Positions 7,327 through 16,386 of a stretch of DNA of 64,000 nucleotides are shown here, piece after piece. Source of the stretch: JABFRG01 sp038210445 (GTDB lineage: Bacteria; Myxococcota_A; Polyangia; Polyangiales; Polyangiaceae); contig JBBQWQ010000014.1 of the NCBI GenBank assembly GCA_038210445.1, positions 1-64,000 of the forward strand, in the 5' to 3' direction. Under the pieces are notes generated by a model that had not been told where the DNA came from, ran no database searches, and saw only the letters and a list, made by a program, of their open reading frames with translations. The number at the start of each line of letters is the position of its first letter. Within the stretch, counting starts at the first letter, position 1. The translations under genes and the position numbers were made by a program.

Positions 7327-8703
7327 TTACGGACAGGTCTCGGTGATCCGATCGGTTCGCCGCGGGTCGCTGCTACCGAGGAGCAGGGTGAGCGACCTGC
7401 CCGAGGTGTCGAACGCGGTGGTCGCGTGCGTGTTTTCGCCCGAAGGAGGGGCCGGGGCCTTGACCAGCTCACCGGCGGTATTTGCATGGTACACCATGCT
7501 GTGAATTGCGACCGACGGCCGGTTGTCGGCGCTCGCTCCCACCGAGAGTCGATTCCAGCCCATCCAGTCGACCTCGCGAATGCCGGCACTGTCCTTCTGA
7601 TCGACCACCACCGGCGTCGAGAACGCGCCCGTGGCGTCGAGCGCTGCGTACGAGACGTCGGTGCGGTCGCGCGTCACCGCGCCGTCGTTGAAGCGAAACT
7701 CGTGGCGCCACACCAGGTGCACGCGGTCGTCGGCGCCCACCGCTACTGCCATCGAGCGATCGCCGGGGCTGGTGAGCCCGAGCGCCCCGGCGACGCGCTT
7801 GACCACCCATGCCCCGCCGCTCTTCCAGGCGAGCGCCGGATAAAGACCTCGGCCCGCATTGAAGGCCAGCACCACGCCGCGGCTGGGCGAATACGCCGCG
7901 TAGGCCCAGCCCCCATGCCAAAAGTCGTTGGGGGCAATGTCGGCGCTCGGCAGGCGCTCGTGAGTCCAGGTGCTGCCACTGCGGCGCGATACCACCGAGG
8001 CAACCGCGCCCTCGATGGCCGTGAACACGATGGGCTCACCCGCCGCGTCGACGGTCAGGCTCGCGGCCAGGCTGCGCGGCACAGGCACCTCGGCGATCGC
8101 CGGTAGCGCCAGGGGCTCCACCGACCACGCCGCCGCCTTGCGCTGCGCGACGAAGATGCGCCGCTTCGAACGATCCACGCCGTCGACCACTTGATACACC
8201 ACCGTCGGTCGACCACAGCTGTCGACCACCAATTGCCCATCGATCAGGTTCACGCCGTTGGTTCCCGGAGCGATCTCGTCGATGCGCTCCACTGCGAATG
8301 TACCTTTTCCGTGCACGTACTCGAGTCGCGCGCCCAGACCGGGGAGCACGGTCATCAAGAGCGCGTGCGCCTCGCCGGCGCGATCGATGGTCAGGCTCTG
8401 CCACTCGCTGGAGGCGGTCGGCTGCACCGACGTCGGTGCGGCGGTGCGCGCGTAGCTGGTGCACGTCACCGTGGGCGCAGCCGTGAGCGAGCACGCCGGC
8501 CCAGAGTCGACCGCGGCGTCGCGGCTCGATGCATCGGGCGCGCTCGCGTCGCTCTGCCATTCGATGGTGGCGTCGGGCCCGGTGGTCGATGCGTCGACGC
8601 CTGCGGCTCCTTCGCTCGCGCCGCAGCCCACCATGTTTCCGAGTGCGAGCGCCAGTGCGAAGGGCGGGAACGCGACCGAGAGCGAACGGCGATAGGAAGG
8701 CAT
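7327..8703 (-). CDS. lipoprotein, sialidase/beta-propeller-like
   Basis: 458 aa from ATG 8703. The frame stays open further upstream, but the internal start gives a proper signal peptide with lipobox MVGC (Cys27), followed by an acidic Asp/Ser/Ala linker; the longer version would run into the promoter and coding region of the divergent gene. The body repeats the pattern seen in exported propeller proteins: ITIDRAGEAHAL-like, LTVDAAGEPIVF, VAVGADDRVHLVW, and VGASADNRPSVAIH, each a strand pair with an Asp turn. No catalytic motif recognised, so a binding or structural surface lipoprotein is the safest reading. Confidence 0.75.
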   Translation of the reverse strand: MPSYRRSLSVAFPPFALALALGNMVGCGASEGAAGVDASTTGPDATIEWQSDASAPDASSRDAAVDSGPACSLTAAPTVTCTSYARTAAPTSVQPTASSEWQSLTIDRAGEAHALLMTVLPGLGARLEYVHGKGTFAVERIDEIAPGTNGVNLIDGQLVVDSCGRPTVVYQVVDGVDRSKRRIFVAQRKAAAWSVEPLALPAIAEVPVPRSLAASLTVDAAGEPIVFTAIEGAVASVVSRRSGSTWTHERLPSADIAPNDFWHGGWAYAAYSPSRGVVLAFNAGRGLYPALAWKSGGAWVVKRVAGALGLTSPGDRSMAVAVGADDRVHLVWRHEFRFNDGAVTRDRTDVSYAALDATGAFSTPVVVDQKDSAGIREVDWMGWNRLSVGASADNRPSVAIHSMVYHANTAGELVKAPAPPSGENTHATTAFDTSGRSLTLLLGSSDPRRTDRITETCP

Positions 8704-8971
8704 CGAACGTTCGACGTCGCGCGGACCCGAACATTCAGCGCGCGGCCGGATTCCGCCGAGGATGGCGCGCTGCGTGCATGCGCTCGCTCGAGCGCACCGC
8801 CTTTCCCCGGCGGAAAGGATCGAGCGCTTCCCGGCGCTATTCGCGCTTTTTTGGGCCTGAGCGCGACCACCGGCGCCGGCCACACGCACGCAGTCACCGT
8901 GCGCTGCGCCTGAGAGGCCTCGGCGGCCCGCGCGTAGCCGCACGCCGGTAAATGTGGGAAGTTCGCGCCCG

Positions 8972-10441
8972 ATGAAACGCGTCCTCTCCCTCGCGCCCTT
9001 CGCTCTCCTCTTCGCGGCCTGTGGTGGCTCGCTACCGGCAGCGGGGCCGGCGCGCGGCTCCGGGCAGAGCGCGCTCATGGACGGCACGTTTGCCGGCGCC
9101 AACAAGTGCAGCCCCAAGAACCACGATCGCCCCTTCGTGGTGGAGTGGGACGCCACGGACATGTCGCAGTTCGAAGCCATCGCCACTTCCGACCTCGTGT
9201 TCGTGGCCTACACCGGCTGCGAGCTGCGGGTGGTCGACACCTGCCGCAACGACTCCGTGCGCGGGCAATTCGGTGCATACCGCACCATCGATTGGACCTC
9301 CGGGTCGGTGGAGAAGATCGATATCCAGAACGAGGGCGAGCTCTACGCCAAGCTTCCACTCGGCGTGGCCACGCTGGGCGCGCGGGTGAGCGCGGGCGAA
9401 AAGTTCCTCATGGAGTACTTCGTTTCCGGCACCCGCACCGCCACCCGCGCCGCGCAGTATCGCGCAGACCTGGCCAAAGTGCCGGGCTGCAAAGACGTGA
9501 CGCACTTCGTGTACGGCTACAACCTTGGCGCCTTTGCCCTGGGCAGCAAGAAGAACATCCAGGGCGAGGCCGGCGGAACCGTATGGGGCGTCGGCGCCGG
9601 CGGCTCTTCCCAATACGCCAGCGCCGCCGAAAAGAAGGGCGGTCTCCTCGGCACCTGCCGCAGCGAATCGGCGCAAGAGGTGATCGGCTGCAAGACCCCC
9701 ATTCGTCTCTCGCTGCGCGCCATCGACGCCGGCCAGAACCCGAGCGCCGAGGCAGCACTGGCGCCGGAGACCCCCGACGCCAAGAACCTGGCCGGCCAGC
9801 TGAAGCGCGAGAACGACGCGGGCAAGTCGGCGGAAGGCCACATCGCTTCGGCGGAAGAGAAGGCCATGGCCAAGGACGGCGCCGGCTGCCTCGCCGAGTA
9901 CGACGCTTACGATCGCCTGGAGCCCGAGAGCACCAAGCACACCACCAACCCCGCCTCGAAGTACGCGCAGCCGCGCGCAGCCTGCTTGCTCATGACCGGA
10001 AAGTGCGACGCCGGCCGCGAGCTCTTCACCAAGAGCTACGGCAAGATGGGCATAGCGCCCGCGACCATCGACGCGATGGTTTCGGACAACGTCGCGAAGA
10101 TGTGCCGCGGCAAGGGCCTGACGCCGCGCGAAGAGCTGGTGCGCGCGGCTGCCACGCTCCACGACGGCGCCTTCACCAAGACCGAGCCCAAGGCCTGCCG
10201 CGAGGCCTACGACGCTGCGCAGCGGCTCAAGGGCCAGGTGAAGTGGGCGGCCGACGCCGACGTGAACTTGATGCTCCTCCCGGAGACCCTGGGAGAGCGC
10301 GCACCCGGTTGCTTCGCGCGCGCGGGGGACTGCAAGGCCGCCTTCGACGTCTACAAGGAGCAGAACGGTCGGCCCGGCGCCGCGGCCGCCGATCTTCGCG
10401 CGCGCTTCGACCGCAAGTTCGAGGCCTGCAAGGGCAAGTGA
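8972..10441 (+). CDS. conserved lipoprotein, hypothetical
   Basis: 489 aa from ATG 8972 (MKRVLSLAPFALLFAAC, lipobox at Cys17); a start at 8954 would add six residues before the signal peptide. Residues about 30-200 look like a beta-rich domain (FVVEWDATDMSQFEAIATSDLVFVAYTGCEL). The second half, about 230-489, is helical with many Cys pairs, including KAMAKDGAGCLAEYDAYDRL and CDAGRELFTKSYGK, suggestive of TPR-like repeats stabilised by disulphides. No family named. Divergent from the lipoprotein gene at 7327-8703 across a 268-bp gap that should hold both promoters. Confidence 0.75.
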   Translation: MKRVLSLAPFALLFAACGGSLPAAGPARGSGQSALMDGTFAGANKCSPKNHDRPFVVEWDATDMSQFEAIATSDLVFVAYTGCELRVVDTCRNDSVRGQFGAYRTIDWTSGSVEKIDIQNEGELYAKLPLGVATLGARVSAGEKFLMEYFVSGTRTATRAAQYRADLAKVPGCKDVTHFVYGYNLGAFALGSKKNIQGEAGGTVWGVGAGGSSQYASAAEKKGGLLGTCRSESAQEVIGCKTPIRLSLRAIDAGQNPSAEAALAPETPDAKNLAGQLKRENDAGKSAEGHIASAEEKAMAKDGAGCLAEYDAYDRLEPESTKHTTNPASKYAQPRAACLLMTGKCDAGRELFTKSYGKMGIAPATIDAMVSDNVAKMCRGKGLTPREELVRAAATLHDGAFTKTEPKACREAYDAAQRLKGQVKWAADADVNLMLLPETLGERAPGCFARAGDCKAAFDVYKEQNGRPGAAAADLRARFDRKFEACKGK

Positions 10442-10581
10442 GCCCGGGCGTCAACGCCAAGTTGCCGCTTTCGCTCGATTAATCATTCTTCTGGGGCACC
10501 CCGCCGGCCCGCAAAAGTTGCCCGAATGCCTGCCGGAAGTTCGGAAAGGCGCCGCGCGTTGGTGTATTCACGGTACGCGCT

Positions 10582-11502
10582 ATGGTCCGCGGGCTCATCA
10601 AGACGATTCGGCCGCATCAGTGGGTGAAGAACCTGTTTGTGATGGCGCCCATGTTCTTTCACCGGGACGTGATCACCAGCACCAAGGACGGCGTTCCTGC
10701 CCTGAATCTGGCGGTCACCGGCCGGGCCGCGGCGGCCACGCTCATCTTCTGCTTCCTCGCCGGCGCGGTGTACACCATCAACGATCTGGTCGACGTGGAC
10801 GCCGACCGGGTTCACCCGGTGAAGCGTCTCCGCCCCATCGCCAGCGGCGACGTGCCGGTCCCCATGGCCCGCGTGCTCGCCGGGGTGTTGGTGGTGTTCA
10901 GCCTCGCGGCCGCCTACTACCTCGACCCGCTCTTCGCAGCCGTGGCGGCGGCCTATTTCGTCGAGAACATCGCCTATTCGTTCAAGCTGAAGAAGGTCGC
11001 CTTCCTCGACGTGGGGCTCATCGCCTTCGGCTTCGTGCTGCGGGTCGTGGCCGGCGGCATCGCCACCGGCACCCGCGTGAGCGTGTACATGTACGCATGC
11101 ACCGCGCTGCTGGCGCTCTTTCTGGGCTTTGGAAAGCGACGCCACGAGCTCGCCGGCGAGAACGTCGAGAAGCAGCGCACGGCGCTCCGGGCCTACACGC
11201 CGCGTTCGCTGACCATCGCCCTCGGCGTCACCGGGTTCGCCACCATCGCCACCTATGTGGCGTACACCTTCGACGCCGCGACCCGCGAGTTCTTCCACTC
11301 GAACCTGCTCTGGCTCACGGCGCCCTTCACCGCCTTCGGTATCGTTCGCTTCCTGTACCTGGTTTCGGGGCGTGCCGGCCGCGGGCTCAAGGCCGAGTCG
11401 CCTACCCAAGAGATGCTGCGCGACGTGTCCTTCGTGCTCAACCTGGTGCTGTGGATCGTGGTGGTGGTGGCCATCGTCTACCGGCTCCGGCCTGGCACCT
11501 GA
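10582..11502 (+). CDS. UbiA-family prenyltransferase (decaprenyl-phosphate phosphoribosyltransferase type)
   Basis: 306 aa integral membrane enzyme with about eight or nine helices. The N-terminus carries the RPHQWVKN motif typical of decaprenylphosphoryl-5-phosphoribose synthase-like UbiA proteins. The first Asp-rich motif NDLVDVDAD (NDxxDxxxD, residues 67-75) binds the Mg-diphosphate; FLDVGLIAFGFVLRVVAGG follows in the second conserved loop. By family, it transfers phosphoribose from PRPP to a polyprenyl phosphate, giving a lipid-linked sugar for the cell envelope. No partner epimerase (DprE1/E2) is next to it; downstream, 23 bp away, is a small zinc-ribbon membrane protein. Confidence 0.85.
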   Translation: MVRGLIKTIRPHQWVKNLFVMAPMFFHRDVITSTKDGVPALNLAVTGRAAAATLIFCFLAGAVYTINDLVDVDADRVHPVKRLRPIASGDVPVPMARVLAGVLVVFSLAAAYYLDPLFAAVAAAYFVENIAYSFKLKKVAFLDVGLIAFGFVLRVVAGGIATGTRVSVYMYACTALLALFLGFGKRRHELAGENVEKQRTALRAYTPRSLTIALGVTGFATIATYVAYTFDAATREFFHSNLLWLTAPFTAFGIVRFLYLVSGRAGRGLKAESPTQEMLRDVSFVLNLVLWIVVVVAIVYRLRPGT

Positions 11503-11525
11503 GAACCTGATAGCCTGGCCGCATC

Positions 11526-11864
11526 ATGCAAATGACGAGCGGCGACTGGATCTGCATGGACTGCGCGGCGCGCAACGGCGCTGCGGGGAACTGCGGCAAG
11601 TGTGGCGAGGGGCCGGTGCTGGCGCTCGCCGATCCGCAGGTACGCGCGGCGCTGAAGCAGCAAGACGGTGAACGAGAGCGCAAGCGATCGCGCATACTCC
11701 TGGGCGTGGCCTCGGGCATTGGCGCCATCGTGGGCTTCCCCATCGTGTTCACCCTCGGCATGTTCATCGGCCTCGCAGGCGTGGTGGGCCTGGGCGGCGT
11801 CATCTTCCTCATCCTGCGGGCGATGCTCCCCTACCGACCCCGCTTCGCCGATATCGCGGGGTGA
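11526..11864 (+). CDS. small zinc-ribbon membrane protein
   Basis: 112 aa. The N-terminus has two CxxC knuckles (CMDCAARNG and CGKCGEG) that should bind one zinc, then a charged linker (KQQDGERERKRSR) and two adjacent hydrophobic segments at about residues 58-76 and 80-98. This architecture is common in uncharacterised bacterial membrane proteins. It starts 23 bp after the UbiA-type gene on the same strand, so the two may share a transcript. Confidence 0.6.
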   Translation: MQMTSGDWICMDCAARNGAAGNCGKCGEGPVLALADPQVRAALKQQDGERERKRSRILLGVASGIGAIVGFPIVFTLGMFIGLAGVVGLGGVIFLILRAMLPYRPRFADIAG

Positions 11865-11931
11865 GCTCGCCGGTTTCGGCGATCGGCGTCGCGCCTTGCG
11901 GTGAGCTCTCCGAAGCGAACGGATCGACGCG

Positions 11932-13140
11932 CTAGGGCGCACGCACGCCGCTGCGATAGATGCCGAAGGAGCGACCGATGGCGGTCATGGGCACCAGGTA
12001 GCCGGTCGTCTCGCTGTAGGCGCAGGCGCCGATGAAGCCGTTGTCGGGACGCACGAAGGCCCGCCGCGGCTCGGACGCCACGAGGCCTTTGCCGAGGTCT
12101 GTCACCTCGAACACCCCGCAGCCGGCGTAGCCCTGGTTGGCGAGGGCGGGCGACACCGAAAGGAAGACCTTGCCGCCCGCGAAGTGAAGGTCTGGGGCGT
12201 TCAGCTGGGCGGCGCCCTTCTGGAGGCAGCTCGCGCCTTCGGGTCGCAGCAGCGTGGCCACCCGCGCGAAGGTAGTGCCGTGGTCCACCGAGCGCAGGAG
12301 CTCCACGCGAATCTTGTAGCTGCTCGCTTCGGCGTACACGCAGCCGAGCGCCAGCTCGAGGCTCTTGCCTGGCACCACAAGCGCCGACGGCTCGGTGAAG
12401 GCCACGCAGTCCGAAAGGCTTAGGCCCGCCCCGAGGTTCGCGGCGTTCTCGCTGGAAAAGGGCGACGTGCTGAGCCAGCCAACCGCCTTCTTGGGCTGCT
12501 CCGTGTACGGGCCTTGTACGACGCTGGCGGTGTAGAGCGCGATGTAGCCGTACTGCCGCAGCAGCGCCGCGGGCATTCCGGGGAGCACCAGGTACCGGTG
12601 CGCGAAGACCTTCCAGCGCCGGGTGGCGTCGGGGTCATCGGGGTCGAAGATCAGCGTGGGCACCTCGACGATGGATCGCCCCACGCAGGTGCCGGTGGGG
12701 CACAGCGAGGTGTCTGTAGACTGCACGTTCAAGGGCGCCGACGCGTTGGCGTCGCCCACGTAGGTGAACGAGGCACCGTCGTCGGCCGAGACGGCGATGC
12801 GGGTGCGGATGTCGGACTCGCTCTGCACCGCCGAGTAGGCCATGGCTCCCCCGGGGGCGCCGGCGGGGAACACCAGCGAGGGGTCGAAGATGCCTTCGAG
12901 AGCGCCGGGATCGCCGTTCACCGAGACGGCCGGCGCCTTGGTGCGGTCCATGGGCGTGGTGACGAGGGTCGCGCAGGCAGCCGCGCCGTTTCCCGCGCTC
13001 CCTTCACCGGCGCCCGCATCACCCCCACGCGCATCGCTGCCTGCATCGGGGATCGAAACGCCAGCGTCGGGTGCGGGCGCAACTGCCTCGTCGCCGCACG
13101 CCAGAACGAGAGCCAAGAAAGAAAGCCAGTGGGCTCGCAT
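11932..13140 (-). CDS. lipoprotein, sialidase-like propeller
   Basis: 402 aa from ATG 13140 (MRAHWLSFLALVLAC, Cys15 lipobox); an in-frame ATG at 13164 would add eight residues ahead of the signal peptide. A linker rich in Asp/Ala/Gly follows. The body has repeated pairs resembling sialidase/glycosidase blades: SDIRTRIAVSADDGASFTYVGD (an Asp-box-like SxDDGxSF), FDPDDPDATRRWKVFAHRY and SVDHGTTFARVATLL. Family 43-like or sialidase-like fold is plausible, but catalytic residues cannot be assigned. Convergent with the UbiA/zinc-ribbon pair. Confidence 0.7.
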   Translation of the reverse strand: MRAHWLSFLALVLACGDEAVAPAPDAGVSIPDAGSDARGGDAGAGEGSAGNGAAACATLVTTPMDRTKAPAVSVNGDPGALEGIFDPSLVFPAGAPGGAMAYSAVQSESDIRTRIAVSADDGASFTYVGDANASAPLNVQSTDTSLCPTGTCVGRSIVEVPTLIFDPDDPDATRRWKVFAHRYLVLPGMPAALLRQYGYIALYTASVVQGPYTEQPKKAVGWLSTSPFSSENAANLGAGLSLSDCVAFTEPSALVVPGKSLELALGCVYAEASSYKIRVELLRSVDHGTTFARVATLLRPEGASCLQKGAAQLNAPDLHFAGGKVFLSVSPALANQGYAGCGVFEVTDLGKGLVASEPRRAFVRPDNGFIGACAYSETTGYLVPMTAIGRSFGIYRSGVRAP

Positions 13141-13229
13141 GCCGAAGTCTACGACGCTTTTCACGGCGCGCTTGCTCCGCAGCGCGTATGCTTCAGCGGC
13201 GCCACCGGCGAACGAGGGAGGACCCGACC

Positions 13230-13754
13230 ATGCCGCGGATCGATCAGGACACCCAGACCGTCTCGTTCAAGGTCATCTTCTGTTCCCCCCGAGCAGCGCT
13301 CCTGGTGGCAAACTTCAAGAAGGTGGCAGCCGAGCAAGGGTTCGCCGAGTTTCCGGCGGGGCTTCCCCACCAGGACCTCACCTTCTCGCTGGGCGACGTG
13401 CGCGGAATGAAGACCGACTTCATCCTGCACCCGGCTCCCGAAGAACCCGTCGCCCGCGCGGCGCTCCTGGGCGGCGTCGACGTGGTGGTGCTCATGGCCG
13501 ACAAGACGCCCTCCGAGATCGCCGGCTGCCTTGCCTACGCGAAGGATCTCTGCGAGGCGCTGCGCGCCCAGCGCATCGAGGTGCCGGTGGTGGTGCAGAT
13601 GCACGGCGATCCCGCGCTCCCCGACCGCCCGATCCTCGAGCACCTGAACTTCGAGCGCATCACCACCGTGGCCGCCGACGCCAAGACCGGCGCCGGCATC
13701 ATGGAAACCGTGAAAGCTGCCGCCAAAGCCGGCCTACTCGCCGCCAAGGGCTAG
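13230..13754 (+). CDS. MglA-like small GTPase homologue lacking nucleotide-binding motifs
   Basis: 174 aa from ATG 13230; the longer frame upstream overlaps the divergent lipoprotein gene. The layout follows the gliding-motility switch protein MglA: strand 1 SFKVIFCSP, the switch region FSLGDVRGMKTDFILHPAP, strand GVDVVVLMADK, strand VPVVVQM, and the closing TVAADAKTGAGIMETVKAAAK. However, the P-loop position reads CSPRAALLV instead of GxxxxGKT, and the NKxD position reads MHGDP. It therefore probably cannot bind GTP normally. A pseudo-GTPase that binds a MglB-like or motility/polarity partner is my inference. Confidence 0.7.
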   Translation: MPRIDQDTQTVSFKVIFCSPRAALLVANFKKVAAEQGFAEFPAGLPHQDLTFSLGDVRGMKTDFILHPAPEEPVARAALLGGVDVVVLMADKTPSEIAGCLAYAKDLCEALRAQRIEVPVVVQMHGDPALPDRPILEHLNFERITTVAADAKTGAGIMETVKAAAKAGLLAAKG

Positions 13755-13857
13755 CGACCCGAAACCGAACTGGGGGACCCGTGAACCGGCTACTCACCGC
13801 CCGGCGCGGGGTTCACCGCAGGCACCTTGCTGGACGAGCTCGACAAGGAATACGAGA

Positions 13858-14685
13858 CTAGCTGCGTGTTCGCGCCACCAGGCGCTGAACCACTTCCTTC
13901 GCCTTGTCGACGTGGAGCCAGTGGCTCGCGCCTTCGATTTCCTCCACCGCCAGGCGCGGGCCCTGCAGCGAGCGCACGCGCGCGCGGTCGTCGTCGGAGT
14001 AGACGTTGGAGGCGCCGGCGATGACGACGTCGAGCTGCACGCGGCCCGGCGGATGCTCGAGGATGCTCCACAGGTCCTTCACGAAGTAGTCATCGAGCAG
14101 CGCGCGAATTGCCGGCATTTCCAGGCGCAGGCGAAAGCCACCGGCGGGCGCGGGCGCGAGGTTCATGGCCAGCCAGGTGCCCAACGACTCGGCCAGCCCG
14201 TGCTCCACCACCCGCATGACGAAGGCCTCGCGCGTGGGAAAGGTGGGGGCGCTCGACTCCAGCAGCTCGAGGACCCGTACGGTGCCCTCGGAGCCCCGGT
14301 GATCCGGCCTCGCGCCGGGCATCGAGTCGAGAATGAACGCCCAGGAGAGATCGCCGTCGACCGCAGCGACCACATCGAGGGCGACCTTGCCGCCGAAGCT
14401 GTGGCCCACGATGCCGTCCATGATCAGGCCTTCCGCGGCGATGAGCTGCACTACATCATTGGATGCAGTCTGCAACGTATGCGGCGGCGGAATGTCTTGC
14501 GAGCGCCCGTGCTTGCGCAGATCGACCAGGAGCGCGCCCCAGGAAGGGTCGCCCACGCCGTCGAGAAAACCCCGGGCGATGGACCGCAGGTTGCTGCCGC
14601 TCCCGAAGATGCCATGCAAGAACAGCATCCAACGCGTAGGGGTGGTGCCGGGCGTCGTGACCCGGGTGCTGAAGAGCGTGCTCAC
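13858..14685 (-). CDS. alpha/beta hydrolase
   Basis: 275 aa from GTG 14685; the open frame extends further but reads as antisense of the next gene. Features of the fold: LFLHGIFGSGSNL (oxyanion loop) near residue 18, DLRKHGRS, nucleophile elbow GHSFGG near residue 80, acid DSMPGA or the later Asp, and catalytic His in SHWLHVD near the C-terminus. Length and motifs suit a carboxylesterase or an MhpC/YbfF-type thioesterase-like enzyme of the cytoplasm. Follows a small lipoprotein gene 13 bp upstream on the same strand. Confidence 0.8.
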   Translation of the reverse strand: MSTLFSTRVTTPGTTPTRWMLFLHGIFGSGSNLRSIARGFLDGVGDPSWGALLVDLRKHGRSQDIPPPHTLQTASNDVVQLIAAEGLIMDGIVGHSFGGKVALDVVAAVDGDLSWAFILDSMPGARPDHRGSEGTVRVLELLESSAPTFPTREAFVMRVVEHGLAESLGTWLAMNLAPAPAGGFRLRLEMPAIRALLDDYFVKDLWSILEHPPGRVQLDVVIAGASNVYSDDDRARVRSLQGPRLAVEEIEGASHWLHVDKAKEVVQRLVARTRS

Positions 14686-14698
14686 GCCGCTCGTTCTT

Positions 14699-15001
14699 TC
14701 AGTGGGCCACGCACAGGTGGGCCTTCGATGGGCTGGGGTTGAGCGAGCACGCGTCGACGAAGCCGGCCGTGCACACCACCGCGATCTCGAGCTCGCACGC
14801 CGGCCCCGCCGCCTGGTTCTTGGCAATGCACACGTGCACGGTGGTGCGGGGGCAACCATCTTCTTGCCCCGCCGGGCACACCAGCCCCACTTCGTTCGCG
14901 CACGCGACGCCCACCGCCACCTGCGCGGGCCCCGCGGGCGGCGCGCTCTCCGCGCAGCCAGCAACGATGAACGCGACCGTAGCGACGAAAAAAGAGCGCA
15001 T
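14699..15001 (-). CDS. small cysteine-rich lipoprotein
   Basis: 100 aa. Signal peptide MRSFFVATVAFIVAGC with lipobox Cys16, then about 84 residues with seven cysteines (CANEVGLVC, CPRTTVHVC, CELEIAVVC and others) likely paired outside the cytoplasm. The CxxxVGLVC / CELEIAVVC pattern is an internal near-repeat. Function unknown. The stop is 13 bp before the alpha/beta hydrolase start, so the two probably share a message. Confidence 0.65.
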   Translation of the reverse strand: MRSFFVATVAFIVAGCAESAPPAGPAQVAVGVACANEVGLVCPAGQEDGCPRTTVHVCIAKNQAAGPACELEIAVVCTAGFVDACSLNPSPSKAHLCVAH

Positions 15002-15137
15002 CGGCCATCAACCTACCACGCCTGCTGGGATGTCTGGCGAGCGCCGTGGGAGGGGAGGGGAGGCCAAAGCGCGGGCATGCCCCTGGGATGGCCGAAAGAA
15101 GGGCCGGGGATCAGTGTCCGGGCTTTTTCCTCGTAGC

Positions 15138-16049
15138 TCAGTAGCCGGGCGGCGGGCCGTAGCCGCCCGGAGGCGGCGCCCCGTAGCCACCCGCCGGAGG
15201 GGGCGCGCCACCGTAGCCGCCACCTTGACCCGGCGGCGGGTAGTACACCGGCTGCGCGTAGCCGCCGCCGAAGCCGCCACCGGGGTTGGGGTCCTGCCCC
15301 GTGAGGCGCGCGTAGATGACCGGGAAGATCATCATGAACACGGGACCGGTCACCAGCATGCCGACGCCGCACGCCAGGCCGCCGGCCATGAAGAGCAGGC
15401 CGCCGAGCAGGCTCGCGAGGAAGATCTCGACGCGCTTTCCGCGGGTGACGGCAATGCTGGCGCGCAACGACTCGCCCAGCCCCATGCCCTTGTCGAACAT
15501 GAAGTAGGAGGCCTGCGAAATGGCGAGCCAGAGGAGGACGAGCGGCACGAGCGTGAGCACCGTCCAGCCCATGGCCACGTAGTTGAGCTCGTACATCTCG
15601 ACCGCAGCGCCCACCACGCGAATGAGCGAGGCGACCAGGCTGATGAGCCCCAGACCCAGGCTGAGCACGATGAACCCGCCTGCTCCCTTGCCCGCAAACA
15701 GGTAGCCGAACGACGGCTCCTGCTGGCGAACGATGGCGAGACCCAGGCGCGCGAAGCCGATGCCGAAGTAGGCGCTCATCACCTGGGTGATCAGGGTGCA
15801 GACCAGCGTCGCGAGGTGAAACTCGACGCTCACCGGAGACATCACCTTCGACATCACGAGAATGGTCGGGGCGTAGGCGAAGGGCGCCATGAGCGTGCCC
15901 ATCAGTACCGTCGCGCCGATGAGCACTCCCGCGTGCTTTTTGAAATGCTCCCACGCGGCGCCGATCACCTCCGTGGAGCTGAAGTACTGCGGGGTGCCGT
16001 AGGGCGACTCGGGCGTTGCTTGGGCTTGAGCGGGCGGTTGGGCGTACAT
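15138..16049 (-). CDS. polytopic membrane protein with Gly/Pro/Tyr-rich C-tail
   Basis: 303 aa from ATG 16049 (MYAQPPAQAQATPESPYG); the longer frame is not supported. A short Pro/Gln N-tail precedes STEVIGAAWEHFKKHAGVLIG, then about six hydrophobic helices between residues 40 and 250. The C-terminal 55 residues are a low-complexity GGGYG/PPPGGYG tail on the membrane face. Proteins with this layout (DUF-type multipass core plus GYG/PPG tail) are frequent in myxobacteria; the function is not known. Confidence 0.7.
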   Translation of the reverse strand: MYAQPPAQAQATPESPYGTPQYFSSTEVIGAAWEHFKKHAGVLIGATVLMGTLMAPFAYAPTILVMSKVMSPVSVEFHLATLVCTLITQVMSAYFGIGFARLGLAIVRQQEPSFGYLFAGKGAGGFIVLSLGLGLISLVASLIRVVGAAVEMYELNYVAMGWTVLTLVPLVLLWLAISQASYFMFDKGMGLGESLRASIAVTRGKRVEIFLASLLGGLLFMAGGLACGVGMLVTGPVFMMIFPVIYARLTGQDPNPGGGFGGGYAQPVYYPPPGQGGGYGGAPPPAGGYGAPPPGGYGPPPGY

Positions 16050-16182
16050 GGCGGTCTCCAGCGCGGAAAGGTAGCACCCGGATGAGCCGCGTGCGAAGGC
16101 CGTGTCGCAGCCAACCTGCGCCACCCCGTGCGCTTTTACGAGCCCCCAGGAAAAGCGGGTCGTTCGGAGGTAGAATGCAGCG

Positions 16183-16386
16183 GTGAGCCGCGACTTGCCC
16201 GACGTCCGCGACGGTTTGACCCACAAGGAGCGCATCGTGCTCTGGGTGCTCGGCAAGACGCAAGCCGAGCGCGGTGATCGCCACGTACCCACGACGATGC
16301 TCTACGGTCGCGTGGTGGAGCACGTCGACCTGAGCATGAGCGAGCTGGTGGCCATCGTCGCGCGGCTCGGCGCCCGCCGGCCGTAG
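16183..16386 (+). CDS. small hypothetical protein
   Basis: 67 aa from GTG 16183, sequence LTHKERIVLWVLGKTQAERG then VPTTMLYGRVVEHVDLSMSELVAIVARLG. It reads as a compact helical protein resembling a winged-helix half, but no family is recognised. It lies between two minus-strand genes with its own upstream space of 130 bp, which supports it being real. Stop is adjacent to the stop of the ABC ATPase gene on the opposite strand. Confidence 0.5.
   Translation: MSRDLPDVRDGLTHKERIVLWVLGKTQAERGDRHVPTTMLYGRVVEHVDLSMSELVAIVARLGARRP

Noticed and set aside
9032..10162. 376-aa minus-strand ORF
   Set aside because: Antisense of the lipoprotein gene at 8972-10441, with no signal or domain.
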